Positions 9,378-64,000 of a stretch of 64,000 nucleotides of DNA are shown here, piece by piece. Under the pieces are notes generated by a model. The model did no database searches. It saw only the letters and a program-made list of their open reading frames with translations, and was not told the origin of the DNA. Every line of letters starts with the position of its first letter. Position 1 is the first letter of the stretch. The stretch comes from Hepsetus odoe (lineage: Eukaryota; Chordata; Actinopteri; Characiformes; Hepsetidae), in the NCBI GenBank assembly GCA_017165825.1, contig CM029370.1, positions 22,868,186-22,932,185 on the forward strand. The letters run 5' to 3'. Both the position numbers and the translations under genes were made by a program.

Positions 9378-9446
<69 letters not shown>
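9378..9446. repeat. (TA)n microsatellite
   Basis: A near-perfect TA run of about 34 units in AT-rich spacer DNA. Confidence 0.9.
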
Positions 9447-9448
<2 letters not shown>

Positions 9449-9934
9449 GTCTTTTAGACATTAATTTGATGTAACAATTTGGGACATTATATATATAGTT
9501 ATATATGCATACATTTCTAATGTATAAAGATTTGTTTAGTTTAGACTAAATATAAGGAAAGAATGTTGATATATTGTCTTCAAGTCTGTAAAGCCTGCAG
9601 CCCAAAGTTTGACTTTTGAGTTGAATTAGAGATCAGACATGCATTTCACGGGGTGTAATTAGGCCTGTCAGATTAGATGGGAGTGTTTAGGAACATGTTT
9701 GTTTTACTTTGTGTATGGACAGAGGTTCTCTCATTTCCATGTCACATGATTAAACCGAACTCAAGGCTAATAATCAAACACAACAGCAGAATAACTCGAG
9801 CACGCCTGTAGGACACATTGTGGGACAGGGAGGAAGCAGTGGACGGTGAGGAATACGTGGGCGAGAAAGAAAAGGAAGAAAGGAAAGCTATGGGAAGGAA
9901 AATTGGAAATGGGTCTTGCGTGCTTCATACAGCC

Positions 9935-9938
<4 letters not shown>

Positions 9939-10002
<64 letters not shown>
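9939..10002. repeat. (CT)n microsatellite
   Basis: A pure CT run of 32 units. The Ser/Leu and Arg/Glu reading frames across it are artefacts. Confidence 0.9.
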
Positions 10003-10006
<4 letters not shown>

Positions 10007-10137
10007 ATGTTTAAAGTAAACGCAGGTGCAGGTGTGTGTTCAGGGCTCGTGGCAGTGAAAGGCTCTTTGTTGTGATCGTTCAGGCCGGGAGGGGAACCCG
10101 ACACCGCGCGGAGGCCCAACGGGAGTTAACGAGTCAG

Positions 10138-10138
<1 letters not shown>

Positions 10139-10197
<59 letters not shown>

Positions 10198-10228
10198 TAC
10201 ACATACACACACACACACACACACACAG
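10139..10228. repeat. (CA)n microsatellite, two blocks
   Basis: Two CA runs separated by TTACACATA, about 90 bases in total. Confidence 0.9.
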
Positions 10229-12817
10229 ACAGGCTCGGGTTTGGCGCGTCACCTCAGGTCAGTGCACACATGCCTTTTCATTTTATTCCGAATTTAATTT
10301 AATAGAATTCGATTTGATTCACTATGAGAATATTTCGTGCGTGTTGGTGTTTTAATCGGTTTACTGACTTGCGCAGCAGCTAATTGACTAAACCAGTGTT
10401 ACAAACCATTGCTTGCTTTAAAATAAAATAGAATAATAAAATAAAAACAAATTAAAGTTAAGAGGCTTTGCTCCTGCATCCCAGTGCCGCTGCAAAACTG
10501 TGTGTGGATGATGAGATGTGAGTTTTACAGTGGATGCTGGCAGAAAAACTCAGATTTACTGCGGTCTTAAACGAGCTACAAGGAAAAACATGCCATCAGT
10601 GGATTCATAAAGCCATAATTAGAGGGAACATGATAAACGAAATGAATAAATATTTCAGACCTCCAATAAAACAGCAGAGCTTTACTGATGGATTACTTAA
10701 TCAAACAGTCAGCTTTAGTGGAATTCACTAAAAGATTGTGTTTCAGACATCACGCGACACTCTCCAGTCTTTTTATTTAACTTTTATTTAACCAGCAGAC
10801 GCTAAGAACAAAACCTTCTGCCTGCGTCGGCCGGACAAAAGAGAAGAAACAGAAGTGTAAATTGAAAACCCCCTTCGGCTCTGACTAAATGCTCTGGGGC
10901 TGCGATTAAATAATAAACATGCAAATAAATAGTTAAAATCCTACCGATATTATACAAACAGTCCTGTAACATGCTGAACTTTATGATTTGTGGATTTTTG
11001 TTTTCTCCGAGGCTGCAATGGATGATGAACCCGTATTTCAGGTGTCAGTCGGTTGTAGTGGATGTTACAGGGTTTGGTTATAGTTTGATTAGAGAGGAAA
11101 CGGAGATGAAATAATGGCGAAATATGACAGATCAGTCCCCATAACAGATTCACAGGAACTTTATTCATTTCTGCGTGGACGTTCATATTAATAGATTACA
11201 TTAAAAAAATCAGTTTGAGTGTAAATCCAATAACGATGCTGAGTGCTTTAGGTGTGGACATATTCTGTACATCTGTCCACGCAAAAAAGAGCAGAAAGGG
11301 TAGAAAGCCAGCACACTGGTTGTCTTCCGATTTCAAATTTGAATTGATCAGTTTTCAGTACCTCGGTGTCTCAGTCAACATGTCAATGGAGACTGAACCC
11401 CAGGGACCCCAGTGAAGCACAGCGACAGAACCACAGTGTGAACAGATTTGAGCCTAGTCTAAACTAGTCCGCGATCTCCGATTCGCTTTTCAGCCAGCAG
11501 GACTTTTTCAACTGTATGATCGAATTAACAGAGGTAGATGATGCTATATCACTGTCCATTTAGAAACGTCCTGCCAATTTCTCTATATTATATATCTCTA
11601 AGGCAAACATTAATATTAACTCAAATGATCAAAACAATAATTATTTAGTTATTTATTTTTAATCATCCATGATAGATCGGCTGGTCTGAGCCTTTAGTTT
11701 TCTCACATATTTAAAAAAAATGTATTAAATGAAACTGTTTTTGATAGATTATTTATCTGAACGTGGGGGGATTAAGCACTCTGATTGGCGGGGAAGTCGG
11801 ATCTAGAAGACTGTTCTTCCTCCACTCATTTCAGTTGGTCGTCTATTTTATTCTGCTCGCTGAAGGAGGAGAGCTGGAAGGAAATTCAACCACCGTTGTT
11901 TTTTTTTTTTCTCTCATTTTGTTTTATCCACCTTATTTCAGTGCAATAAATCGAATTAATAGACACTCAGTGTGACAGGGAGTGATTTCTGCAGCCTTCC
12001 TGCCTCTGCCTTTATTAACAGCCTAAAAGCCAAACTGGAGTGTCACAACTAAGGAATTTCTACTGAATGATTGATCTAATCACTTTAATCGTTTTTTTCT
12101 TTAGATGTTTTTTGTAGAAACAACAATGAAACAAACTCATTCTCAAATGTATTACTAGAGCAAATTATTAGCTAAACAAATTTATTTCCTAGTCGTGTGA
12201 AAAGGTTGGATTTAATCGTTTAAGCCAAAAATGAGCCAAAACATCAAGCTTCTTTCAGTCTTTTTTTTTTTAACCTTTATATCGTTTTAAAACATACAGA
12301 GGGGTAAACTGATTAATCTGAACGCAGTGTGAACACAATTCTCACTGACAGTTAAGAAAATGATGAACACTTTATTCCTGCACAACAGCCACTGATTATG
12401 GGTCTATAATACTAAAAGGCAGTAAAAGTATTTAAAAGTGGATGAAAACTCGAGCAGCAACGATAAAGAATCAACTGAGGAGTTCAAATCGACACAGGAG
12501 AGAAAAGTGAGGTCTGTTTATAGTGTCCAGTTTAGGTTGAGTTTAGAGGCTGTGACTCTTCCTGAGTCTGAAATCTCAGGACTGAATGTACATCATAATC
12601 TGCATAATCTTGACTCAATTAAAACGAGCTGTAATTACAGTCCAGTTCCAGGCTGTGCTGAGTGGATCTTAAGCAGGCAGAGCCAGATTTAACTTCAGAT
12701 TTCATATTTCATTTCCATATTTATATATAAACATATTTCAGAAACAGTCCAAACTGCTCTGTCTGTTTGGCTTCCTTCTGGGTTATTTTTCTGCTTGAAT
12801 GTCTCCCAAGTTCCTAC

Positions 12818-12848
<31 letters not shown>

Positions 12849-14188
12849 TCAGAGTGTTTTCTGCTGAGCTCCGTGCACCTGTGCGGCCCCGCTGTTTTGG
12901 CTCCCGGGGACTGTCTGCTTTCAATCAGGTCCGTGCACACTGGCTCTGTGTTGGGGTGGTTAAACAGCACCTGCAGACTCCAGTCAAAAAAATCCAGTCA
13001 TTCTTAAGCAGGCATTTTCCATAAAGCTGGTGTAAAACAGTCTATCTGAGGAGCTGCCCCAGAGCAGAGTTTAGCCCCAAAGGTGAGCCATAACAGGGAC
13101 AGAAAGAAAAGTGTATTTATTTCAGTTTATTCAGACTTGGTGGACTTTAATGAATTGTTATGATGGTGCAAATGAGATCAATTAGAAAAGCCATTTGTAA
13201 TCAGATGATGGTGACAGTCTTTTGTGTGTTCATAAATAATAATAAATAAACCCCACTAGACTCATTTTGCACTTGATCTGCTCATCATTATGGAGAAACA
13301 GAACTCTGTGAGGAAAATGGATCAAGAAAACGGGAAAAAGTTATTTCTGCACAACTAGACACACAGGGATTTAATTTTGAGTTTAGGCCTAGTTCACGAG
13401 GTCTCTGACTTTTCTTGCGTCTGAAACCTCAGGAGTGAATGTGCATCACAATCTGCACAATTCTGAGTGAAAATGAGTTTTAATTACAGTTTAGTGCAGT
13501 TTTTTAAAATAAATAAACCCACAAGGAATGTTCATGTACATCTGATTAGGTGGGAGTAATTGGGGTATTTTTTCGCGGAGGACAAAAGACCCTCCATTTG
13601 ATACATGGACTCCTGGGTATTGGCCCACAAAAGCACAGTTGAGCACATTTAGAGTGATTTATGAAGAAGGAGTGTCCTGGACACATGTACTTTCCCCAAA
13701 TGCCTCCTCAGAGCTACCTTGAAGCACCTGATGTGCCCAGACAACTGTTTTCTGACGAGTCTTCTAAGAGCCAGGAGAAAACATCTATACCGGAGCCGCA
13801 CACCATCAAGTCATGCCAGTTTGTAGAAATATCATGCAGGCTAATGGTAAAAGTGGGGTGTTGTGTCCATAATTTAGTGCTTATTTAATCTCATCATGAG
13901 GTCTGTTCAGCTTCTGTTCAGCCCCAGCAGTCGTGATTCGGGCAGTCAAGGTTAATCAAAATTCACCAAAGTCCTTAGCAGCTGAAAAATACTAACCAAA
14001 TGTGCCTAACAGTAATGTAGGCTTTGAGGATGAATATCTAGAATTTCTTGGGCTGCTTTATTGTGAATAACCAATCAGAGACTAAATGTGTTCAACACAG
14101 GCAGTGTGCAGGTGAAGAAAAATCACAACAAGAAATCCATTCTTTTGAAAATCCAAATTTCCTTTTAATAAACAATCAGGTTTACATA

Positions 14189-14556
14189 CAGTTCTGTGCA
14201 AAAGCCTTAGGCACTTACAGAAATGGTTTAAAACTGGTTCCATAACTTCCATAATAAATTGAAATACAAATAAATTCAGTAAAAAGTGATAATTCTTTAC
14301 AAAATCAGATGTAAGAAAATAGTCGGTTCCAGATTTTCCTCCTCCTGACTTACTTATAAGCCATCACAAAGTAAACTGTACACCTTCATCAGCAGCACAT
14401 CCCATTTAAGTTAATGAAGATCTGATTAAATAATCACTTCCTGGATAGTTTTGTATTTTTACACATTTGTATTCATCAATATTAGTATTTTTCTGAGTAA
14501 ATAAAGAAGAATTACATCCATTCTTGTCAGGCGCCTAAAACTTTTGCACAATACTG
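14189..14556. mobile_element. Tc1/mariner-type MITE, copy 2
   Basis: The left end CAGTTCTGTGCAAAAGCCTT and the right end CTAAAACTTTTGCACAATACTG are inverted copies of the family terminus. TA dinucleotides flank both ends (14187-14188 and 14557-14558). There is no transposase coding. It lies about 160 bases beyond the candidate gmds poly(A) signal. Confidence 0.8.
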
Positions 14557-14715
14557 TATATCACACTGAAGACAAGATTTCACAAATGTTCTTTAAGTTG
14601 GGAAAATATTAAGGTACAGCATTGAGCAAATTCTTCACAGACCAAATACAATCTGATTTCTCCTCACCTTCTCATTGTCCAAAATTAGTCCCTCTCATTT
14701 GCTAGAAATCTATAA

Positions 14716-14721
14716 TTTAAT
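14716..14721 (-). terminator. gmds: Candidate gmds poly(A) signal
   Basis: ATTAAA in the minus sense, 315 bases after the gmds stop codon. The only nearby canonical AATAAA in that sense is at 14057-14062, beyond the MITE. Assignment is tentative. Confidence 0.35.
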
Positions 14722-15035
14722 TAAATACATCAAGCACCTCTTCACCATGATCAGAGTAACATAAAAGAAACGCTACAAAAAGCAAGAAAAAAAATAATGG
14801 AATGGTTAAAACTCAGGATTAGAAGATACAGTGTAAACAGAATGGAATGTAAAAGGCAGCACTGATTCCTCCCATGTCAAAGAACTGCAGGCAGAAGGAC
14901 AGAGTGCTTGAAAACAAAAGATACTTAAGCGTGCTCTTTCATGCATTAGAATCTTTCCTTCAAGCCAAAAGGCATTAATAATAACACACACACACACATC
15001 TTCGGCATGTTGATGTGCTGCCATGGCGTGTGGGC

Positions 15036-58756
<43,721 letters not shown>

Positions 58757-59867
58757 CTACAACCAAATACAGAAATACTGCATTTAGTACAGCATTTAGC
58801 ACTGTTTTGCATCTGAATAGAATATTACTTTGTGAATAGGTGTCCCCGCTCTGTGTTGGCAGAATGAACTCTGCATTTTAATGTCATTTGAAGTTGCTTG
58901 CACTGTATATAGTATTGTCTGCATTGTGTAGTTTGTCATATCTTGTGTCGTCTTATGAGCAGCACCAGGGGTAACACCTGGGGCAACAAGGCTAGCTGAC
59001 TTGCTAGTCTGTACTGAGAGTGAGAGAAGTTGTACTTGCAGGTTTAATTGATAATTAATAAATAAAAGTATTATCATAAACTAGTAATATTCCTTATGCC
59101 AAGCTTTATAGTTATAGCTTTGGAAACATCTTCTGCTTCTTACAGCTGGTATACAGGACTTGACAGTTAAAATGGCCCATATCCCACATTTATATCACAT
59201 TTTTTAATGCTTTACCCTGACATTCACTAGTGTGCTTTAATGATCTACAAATATATACTCACTGTGCCATTCAGACGGGTATTTTGTAAATACTCTTTGT
59301 ACTAAAAGGCTTTCTTGTATTGTGCTTACCTACAGAAAAGCCTGGACTGATAACTAACCTGAATGGATGAAACCAAATTGCTGTAGAGTAAAAAGGAGTT
59401 AGTTCTCTTGACATCACAAAAATGATCATTTCAAAATACACCATTTTGGTGTTTAGTTTCAATAAACAGACAAAAAAAGAACAGAAAACAAGAGCTCGGT
59501 GTAATGAACTGTAGCAAATATTTACATTATTAAAAGCAAGCTTAAATGTTATCTGGTACTGGGGTTTTATTTTTTTGGAGAATCTCACAGTACTGAATTT
59601 GAACAATATGGTCCAGCCCTAAGTGGGTGGTAGTGTTTTGAATGTGCACCTTATGGAAAAACAGATCAGTGCATCAAAAAAAGATAATAAGCTTTCTCTC
59701 TTTCATCCCCTCCTTTTTCCTTCTCAGACTTCCCAACCACACATTCTAGAACTGTGGAACATTCCACTCTGGCTATGGCATTCCGCCCCCCACTTCCTGC
59801 TGGGGTGATACAGGCAAAGACCTCTGGGAAAAATTGAGAGAGGAGCTCTGGCATTCCAGAATATGTA

Positions 59868-59871
<4 letters not shown>

Positions 59872-59909
<38 letters not shown>

Positions 59910-59942
59910 GGGACCTATGTCTGTGTGTGTGTGTGTGTGTTT
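59872..59942. repeat. (GT)n microsatellite, two blocks
   Basis: Two GT runs separated by GGGGGACCTATGTC. Confidence 0.85.
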
Positions 59943-62082
59943 GTGCGCATGTGTGTCTTGCTTGGACAGCTCTGTAAGACAGAGGTGCTTCCACGGGCAC
60001 GCTTCTGTTTCCTGCACAAGTTTCAATTCTCCACGTACTGCACACATCAGTCCCACTACCCAACTGTTTCAGTCACATGACCTGCTTCTTACAACAGCTG
60101 TATTAACAGCTGTATTACCGTCTTCTGCTCAGTCTCAACAGAAGAATGATAGAAAATAACTAAAAGGCAAATTTCAGCTCTGAAAAAGTGAAATGTTCAA
60201 ACTGATGCTGACATCCTTCAGCATCAATTAAGTTTTGACTCTGATTTTTCAAGAATTATTAGTTTACATCTATAAGTCTCCTGCAGTTACCTGTTCCCTG
60301 TCATGATCTTTAAAATTTAGTTGAGGGTTAATTGCCAGTGAAATAAATGTGATTAACAACTTCAAAAAAGAACAAAAAAATATTTAATGTCAACGTGAAT
60401 AGCATAGTGGATAAAACATCACTGCAAAAACTGAAGAACACAGTTCTTTTCCCTGAGCAGGCAGCATCACTGCTAGAAATTACCCGGCCACTACACCTCT
60501 GCACCAACTTAACTTTGTGAATCTCTATAGATTTCCCACTGTATCCATAAATATGCTTATTTAGAAACCTATCCTTCATTTATGTGCTCTAGCCGATGAG
60601 TGATAGAATGTAAATGAGGCTAAAGAGGCCTACTGCTCATAGCTAGATAAATAAGCACTGAAGAAAAACATGACACAGCGAGAAAAGGTGAAATTATCTG
60701 TAACATGCTATTGAGGTTACGTAGAAAGCCCATGTGAGTGGTAGTCTTTTTTAGTCAGCACGCAGAAGGCATGCTAGATTCTCCTGGTGAGGAGGGAAAC
60801 AGTATCTTTGTCTTTTGTTTATTATTAAATACATTAAATACAAATAAATATCAAATTACCTAAAAGGAAACCATTTCCATGGCAGTGATGTCACATTAGA
60901 TAGATGAACAGGCTTTCAAAAGATCATTCTTAAGCATCTGCAAGCACATGGCTGGGTGTGTGGGTGTATATATGATGGCAACTGCCAAACTACAGTGTGG
61001 ACTCATAACCTTCTGCGATAAATGGAGCTTATCGGCACACTGGGACCTGTGGGAAACGTGGTCTGTTTCCCCCAGATTACACTTTCAGACAGGAAACCCA
61101 GACAGACGTGGCATTTCAATCACAACACGCACACACCTCTATACTGCGACACTCTCTTCAAGTCTCTTATCTGCTCCGAAGTCACAATTAATTCTTAGTA
61201 AACGCTGAAAGTCATTTCCTTTTCCTTTCCTTGCTCTCTCAAACCTTCATTGTAGAGAGGCTAGTGAAAAGGACAGCCTACCCAGATGGTCTTCCAAATC
61301 AGCCCAAATGACTCTTAGTTAGGCTCACTTACTTGGAAAGACCTCTGAATGCAATCATCATCAATTTAAAATCTTATAACATCAGTTTGCCACCAACATA
61401 CAAATTACTAATCAAGCAAAGACAGGAGTACTTGGCCAGTCTGAGAGGCGGTGATGAGTTTACACTGCGAAAACCAGAATGAAAGAATGAAAACAAATCA
61501 AACTAAACTGCATCAAATGATCTTGTGCAATTGTAAAGTGTGAACATTACTTAATGCAATTTCCTTGCATTAAGGAGGGGGGGGGGGGGAATGTTAAGGA
61601 AAAGACAATTAAAAATTACACACATTAAATTGCAGACTTAAGTTTGCTGCCTGTAGAGGAGCCACATTAACAAAACGTAACGTTTACATGAGTGTATTAA
61701 GTTTTGAATGCCTATTTTTCTAAGGCATTTCATTATTCACCAGGGATTCTCAGGTCAACTTTCCTTCGGTCTAATATCGCCCTCTACTGTCCCAAAGGTG
61801 AACTGCACAGACAAAGGGAGGATTCTGCTCGAGCCTCATTACCAGCAAACATTAGGCCTATTGTGTGCTCCTCTTGGCAGGAAAAATACTTTTAAGTGCA
61901 TAAGGTTCCACTACAGTGGTAAATCATTGCAAAAATTATGACTAGACAGGAATTAATATATGAGACTTTTATGACCTAAGACTTTTAAGTCATTGATGCA
62001 GATCAAGAGGTCCCCAGTTCAAATCTGGATGTCCCCAAAAGCTGTCCCAGCAGAATCCTCTGTTGTTGGGTTGTTTAGATGC

Positions 62083-62285
62083 ATTTGTCTGGTGGTGGTG
62101 GTAGTCTAGTGGTAGGATAATTGGCTATGGCCCGAGAGGTCCCAGGTTTGAATCCAACCTCCAGCCACCGTTGGGTTCCTGAGCAAAAACCCTTAACCCT
62201 CAGGGAGTTGCTCCAGGGAGACTGCCCCTGTAATCAGGGATTGGAAGTTTCTCTGAACATCTGCTAAATGCCGCAAATATAAATG
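62083..62285 (+). mobile_element. tRNA-type SINE, plus strand
   Basis: The head GGTGGTGGTAGTCTAGTGGT then AGGATAATTGG (A-box type) and GGTCCCAGGTTTGAATCCAA (B-box type) is followed by GGGTTCCTGAGCAAAAACCC and CTCCAGGGAGACTGCCCCTG. The tail is CATCTGCTAAATGCCGCAAA. It is the clearest copy of this family in the window. Confidence 0.82.
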
Positions 62286-63224
62286 TTGTTTAATTGTCAG
62301 CAACATCAAAATAACAAGGTGCAATTTGAAAAGGGCCTATACTTTTTTAAAAACATATTTATGCCTTCATTAACTTTTTTTTGTTTTTGTCTGGGACCCT
62401 TCCCTGTGATGGGCTGGCGACCTAGTGCATTTCCTTGCCTTTTGCCCTGTGAGAGCTGGGATAGACTTCAGCACAGTGATCAGTGATCTGACACAGCGAT
62501 CTAGCCATCACAATCTGATCGTTGCCATAAATCACTCAGACCCTTAAGGTTGATGTAAATAAAAGCTGAAAATCTTAGAGATATCTTTTGGTATCAGATC
62601 TCTTTAGGGCAAAGCTTGAGAAATTAATTAGCATTGCTGATCTAATACCTGGCTGAGGGGACTGTATAATTATAGGGTGTTTTTCCTTAATTTACGATTC
62701 TGTTTTGTTTATCTTACTGTAGGTCCTGCAAGGTCCTGTTCCCATTACTGCACCCTTAGTTACTTTTATTTATTTATTTATTTATTTATTTTTGGCAAAC
62801 ACACTGAATGACCTCTGTGTATGTCAGCATGCTATACAAATAAACTAGCCTTCCCTTGTTTTGCATTTTAACAATGCCTATACTTCCTGCAGTTAATCCT
62901 CCAAATGAAAACTCAAAAAGTAAAAAACAAAAAAAAAACAAAAAAATCTGAATAACAATTTTAGTGCCACCTTGTGGGTTAGAAATGCACTTTAACCTTG
63001 ATATCACCTTGATAAATACTTAATACAACATACAAATAATAGTTAAATAATAACCGTAGCACTTATTCATGAAAAAGGTCAAACTTGTGATGACAGAAAG
63101 GGCTTAGAATATAAAATGCATTGAGATAATACGCATTCATGGCAGTGGTATTCCTAAAAAGCCATGTCCTCTTTTTGCAGACTAAGAATTTAACTTGACC
63201 TCCAAATTCCCAAGGTTATCATCT

Positions 63225-63425
63225 ATTGGAGCACCTGCTGCTTGTGTATTAATCTAGCATGATCCTTGAACGCCCCATCATGCATCATACTGGAATTTAA
63301 GATGGCTGCTATTGTCTCGGTGCCAAATATCATAGCACACCTTAATAGGTCTTGTGGTGTCCATGGTTCAGAGCTGTTCTGGTGGCATGAGGGGGACCAA
63401 CACACTATTAGACAGTTGCTTTTAA
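63225..63425. mobile_element. DNA-transposon-like fragment
   Basis: The sequence GGGGGACCAACACACTATTA then GACAGTTGCTTTTAATGTTA and TGGCTGA resembles the end of a common fish DNA transposon (family form ATTAGGCAGGTGGTTTTAATGT). The adjoining part encodes a short conserved-looking string, SSEPWTPQDLL, on the minus strand. The other end was not identified. Confidence 0.5.
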
Positions 63426-64000
63426 TGTTATGGCTGAAGTAACTGAGAAATATACGACTTAAATCTGACTGATAGCCATGTTTTTGCATTTGTATTGGTT
63501 TATTTGAAATATGCAGTAATTAATGATTTATTAAAATAGCTGCACATGAATCAGGTTCACCCCATTATGGTTTATAGAATTGACGTGACTGTTCAAAGTG
63601 CTCAAATAGACAAGAAGGGGCTGAGACTTCACAAAAAAAAACCTCCGATCCTACACATGTAGTTACTCTATGCAAAGGAAGTAGTCTCATCCGATTTGTA
63701 CTAAAGGTAGAAGAAGAATATACAACTTAATATATATTTAAAACAAATCTATGAATGTATGTAAATTTACTATACATTTATTCATAAAATACCTTTCATA
63801 CAATTAGAATACAGCACAAAATGCACTAGCTTTAGGTCAAACTGCCCCATTCCAAGCATCATTGAGGGTGGTATAAAGCCCCCCCACTGGAATGAGGAAA
63901 TGCAGTTTCTGAAGCTACTAAGCACCAGCACATAGCTGTGATGAACTGAACTGATGCATCTCAGAAGAGACAGGGCTTCAGGTCACTTCAGCCGTGGGGG

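Larger units (their letters stand above)
8716..14715. other. Intergenic spacer between convergent foxc1 and gmds
   Basis: Six kilobases without a gene. It holds a (TA)n run (9378-9446), a (CT)n run (9939-10002), (CA)n runs (10139-10228 and 12819-12847) and a Tc1-type element (14189-14556). Non-repetitive, unusually balanced sequence occurs at 9590-9700, 10800-10930 and 11990-12060, where enhancers are plausible. Small open frames such as the one at 13661-13888 have no recognisable similarity. Confidence 0.6.
58757..64000 (-). other. gmds: gmds intron 1 (5' part of gene not reached)
   Basis: I searched the minus strand for an exon ending in TGITGQ and found none, so the start exon probably lies beyond 64000. 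The segment holds GT tracts (59872-59908, 59922-59940), a SINE (62083-62285), a poly-G run (about 61577-61589), a mobile-element fragment (about 63225-63425) and a candidate conserved block (60990-61135). The rest is AT-rich and featureless to my reading. Confidence 0.6.

Noticed and set aside
10139..10228. CRISPR-like regular repeat arrays
   Set aside because: All regular arrays seen are di- to tetranucleotide microsatellites or GA minisatellites, in a eukaryotic genome.
13661..13888. 75-codon open frame in the foxc1-gmds spacer
   Set aside because: Composition is not repeat-like, but there is no known similarity, no promoter or poly(A) pairing, and the length is within chance expectation.
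61985..62045. tRNA-like B-box (GTTCAAATC) upstream of the SINE
   Set aside because: No matching acceptor or anticodon arms. It is probably a fragment of another SINE copy.
62083..62170. Possible functional tRNA gene with A and B boxes
   Set aside because: The sequence continues into a SINE body and has sister copies at 57768. The cloverleaf arms do not pair well.
58757..64000. Start exon of gmds within the window
   Set aside because: No minus-strand sequence encoding an ALITGITGQ-like end before a GT donor could be found.

Overview
The window looks like nuclear DNA from a ray-finned (teleost) fish. The evidence is vertebrate spliced genes, AT-rich non-coding sequence, very dense (CA)n, (GA)n and (TA)n microsatellites, Tc1/mariner fragments with fish-type inverted repeats, 5'-truncated LINEs and tRNA-headed SINEs. 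I cannot fix the species. The gene order foxf2(+) - foxc1(+) - gmds(-) matches human 6p25 (FOXF2-FOXC1-GMDS), so this is a conserved vertebrate synteny block.

Layout. Bases 1-1743 hold the 3' part of a foxf2-like gene: the end of exon 1, one 1.2-kb intron, and a last exon ending in the FOXF tail QDIKPCVM. Bases 1744-7000 are intergenic and carry a Tc1-type element, a LINE fragment with a target-site duplication, an old SINE and microsatellites. Bases 7000-8715 hold a single-exon foxc1-like gene with three CCAAT boxes upstream, (CA)n tracts on both sides and a poly(A) signal. Bases 8716-14715 are a gene-free spacer. From 15036 to beyond the window end, gmds (GDP-mannose 4,6-dehydratase) lies on the minus strand. 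I could place ten coding exons (called 2-11) with canonical GT/AG borders. They total 1,017 nt and read cleanly from DGSYL to the NPNA stop. The exon carrying the start codon was not found and is probably beyond base 64000.

The contrast between these genes is the main result. gmds is flawless over 1,017 coding bases. The foxf2-like sequence has two single-base frame breaks and the foxc1-like sequence has at least four, with the protein still clearly conserved in alternating frames. The foxc1 copy also lacks one Asp in the forkhead wing region, the conserved FSVDNIMTSLRG motif and a recognisable YDCSKF end. Either the GC-rich fox exons carry assembly indels, or this is a decaying duplicate fox cluster beside a functional gmds. 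The missing motif favours some real divergence.

Functionally, foxf2 and foxc1 encode mesenchymal and neural-crest transcription factors. gmds is a housekeeping enzyme of GDP-fucose synthesis, and its long introns (up to 16.6 kb) may host enhancers for the neighbouring fox genes. Several intronic stretches look like conserved regulatory DNA, including two near-perfect small palindromes, but this cannot be tested without alignment. I see no novel multi-gene system.
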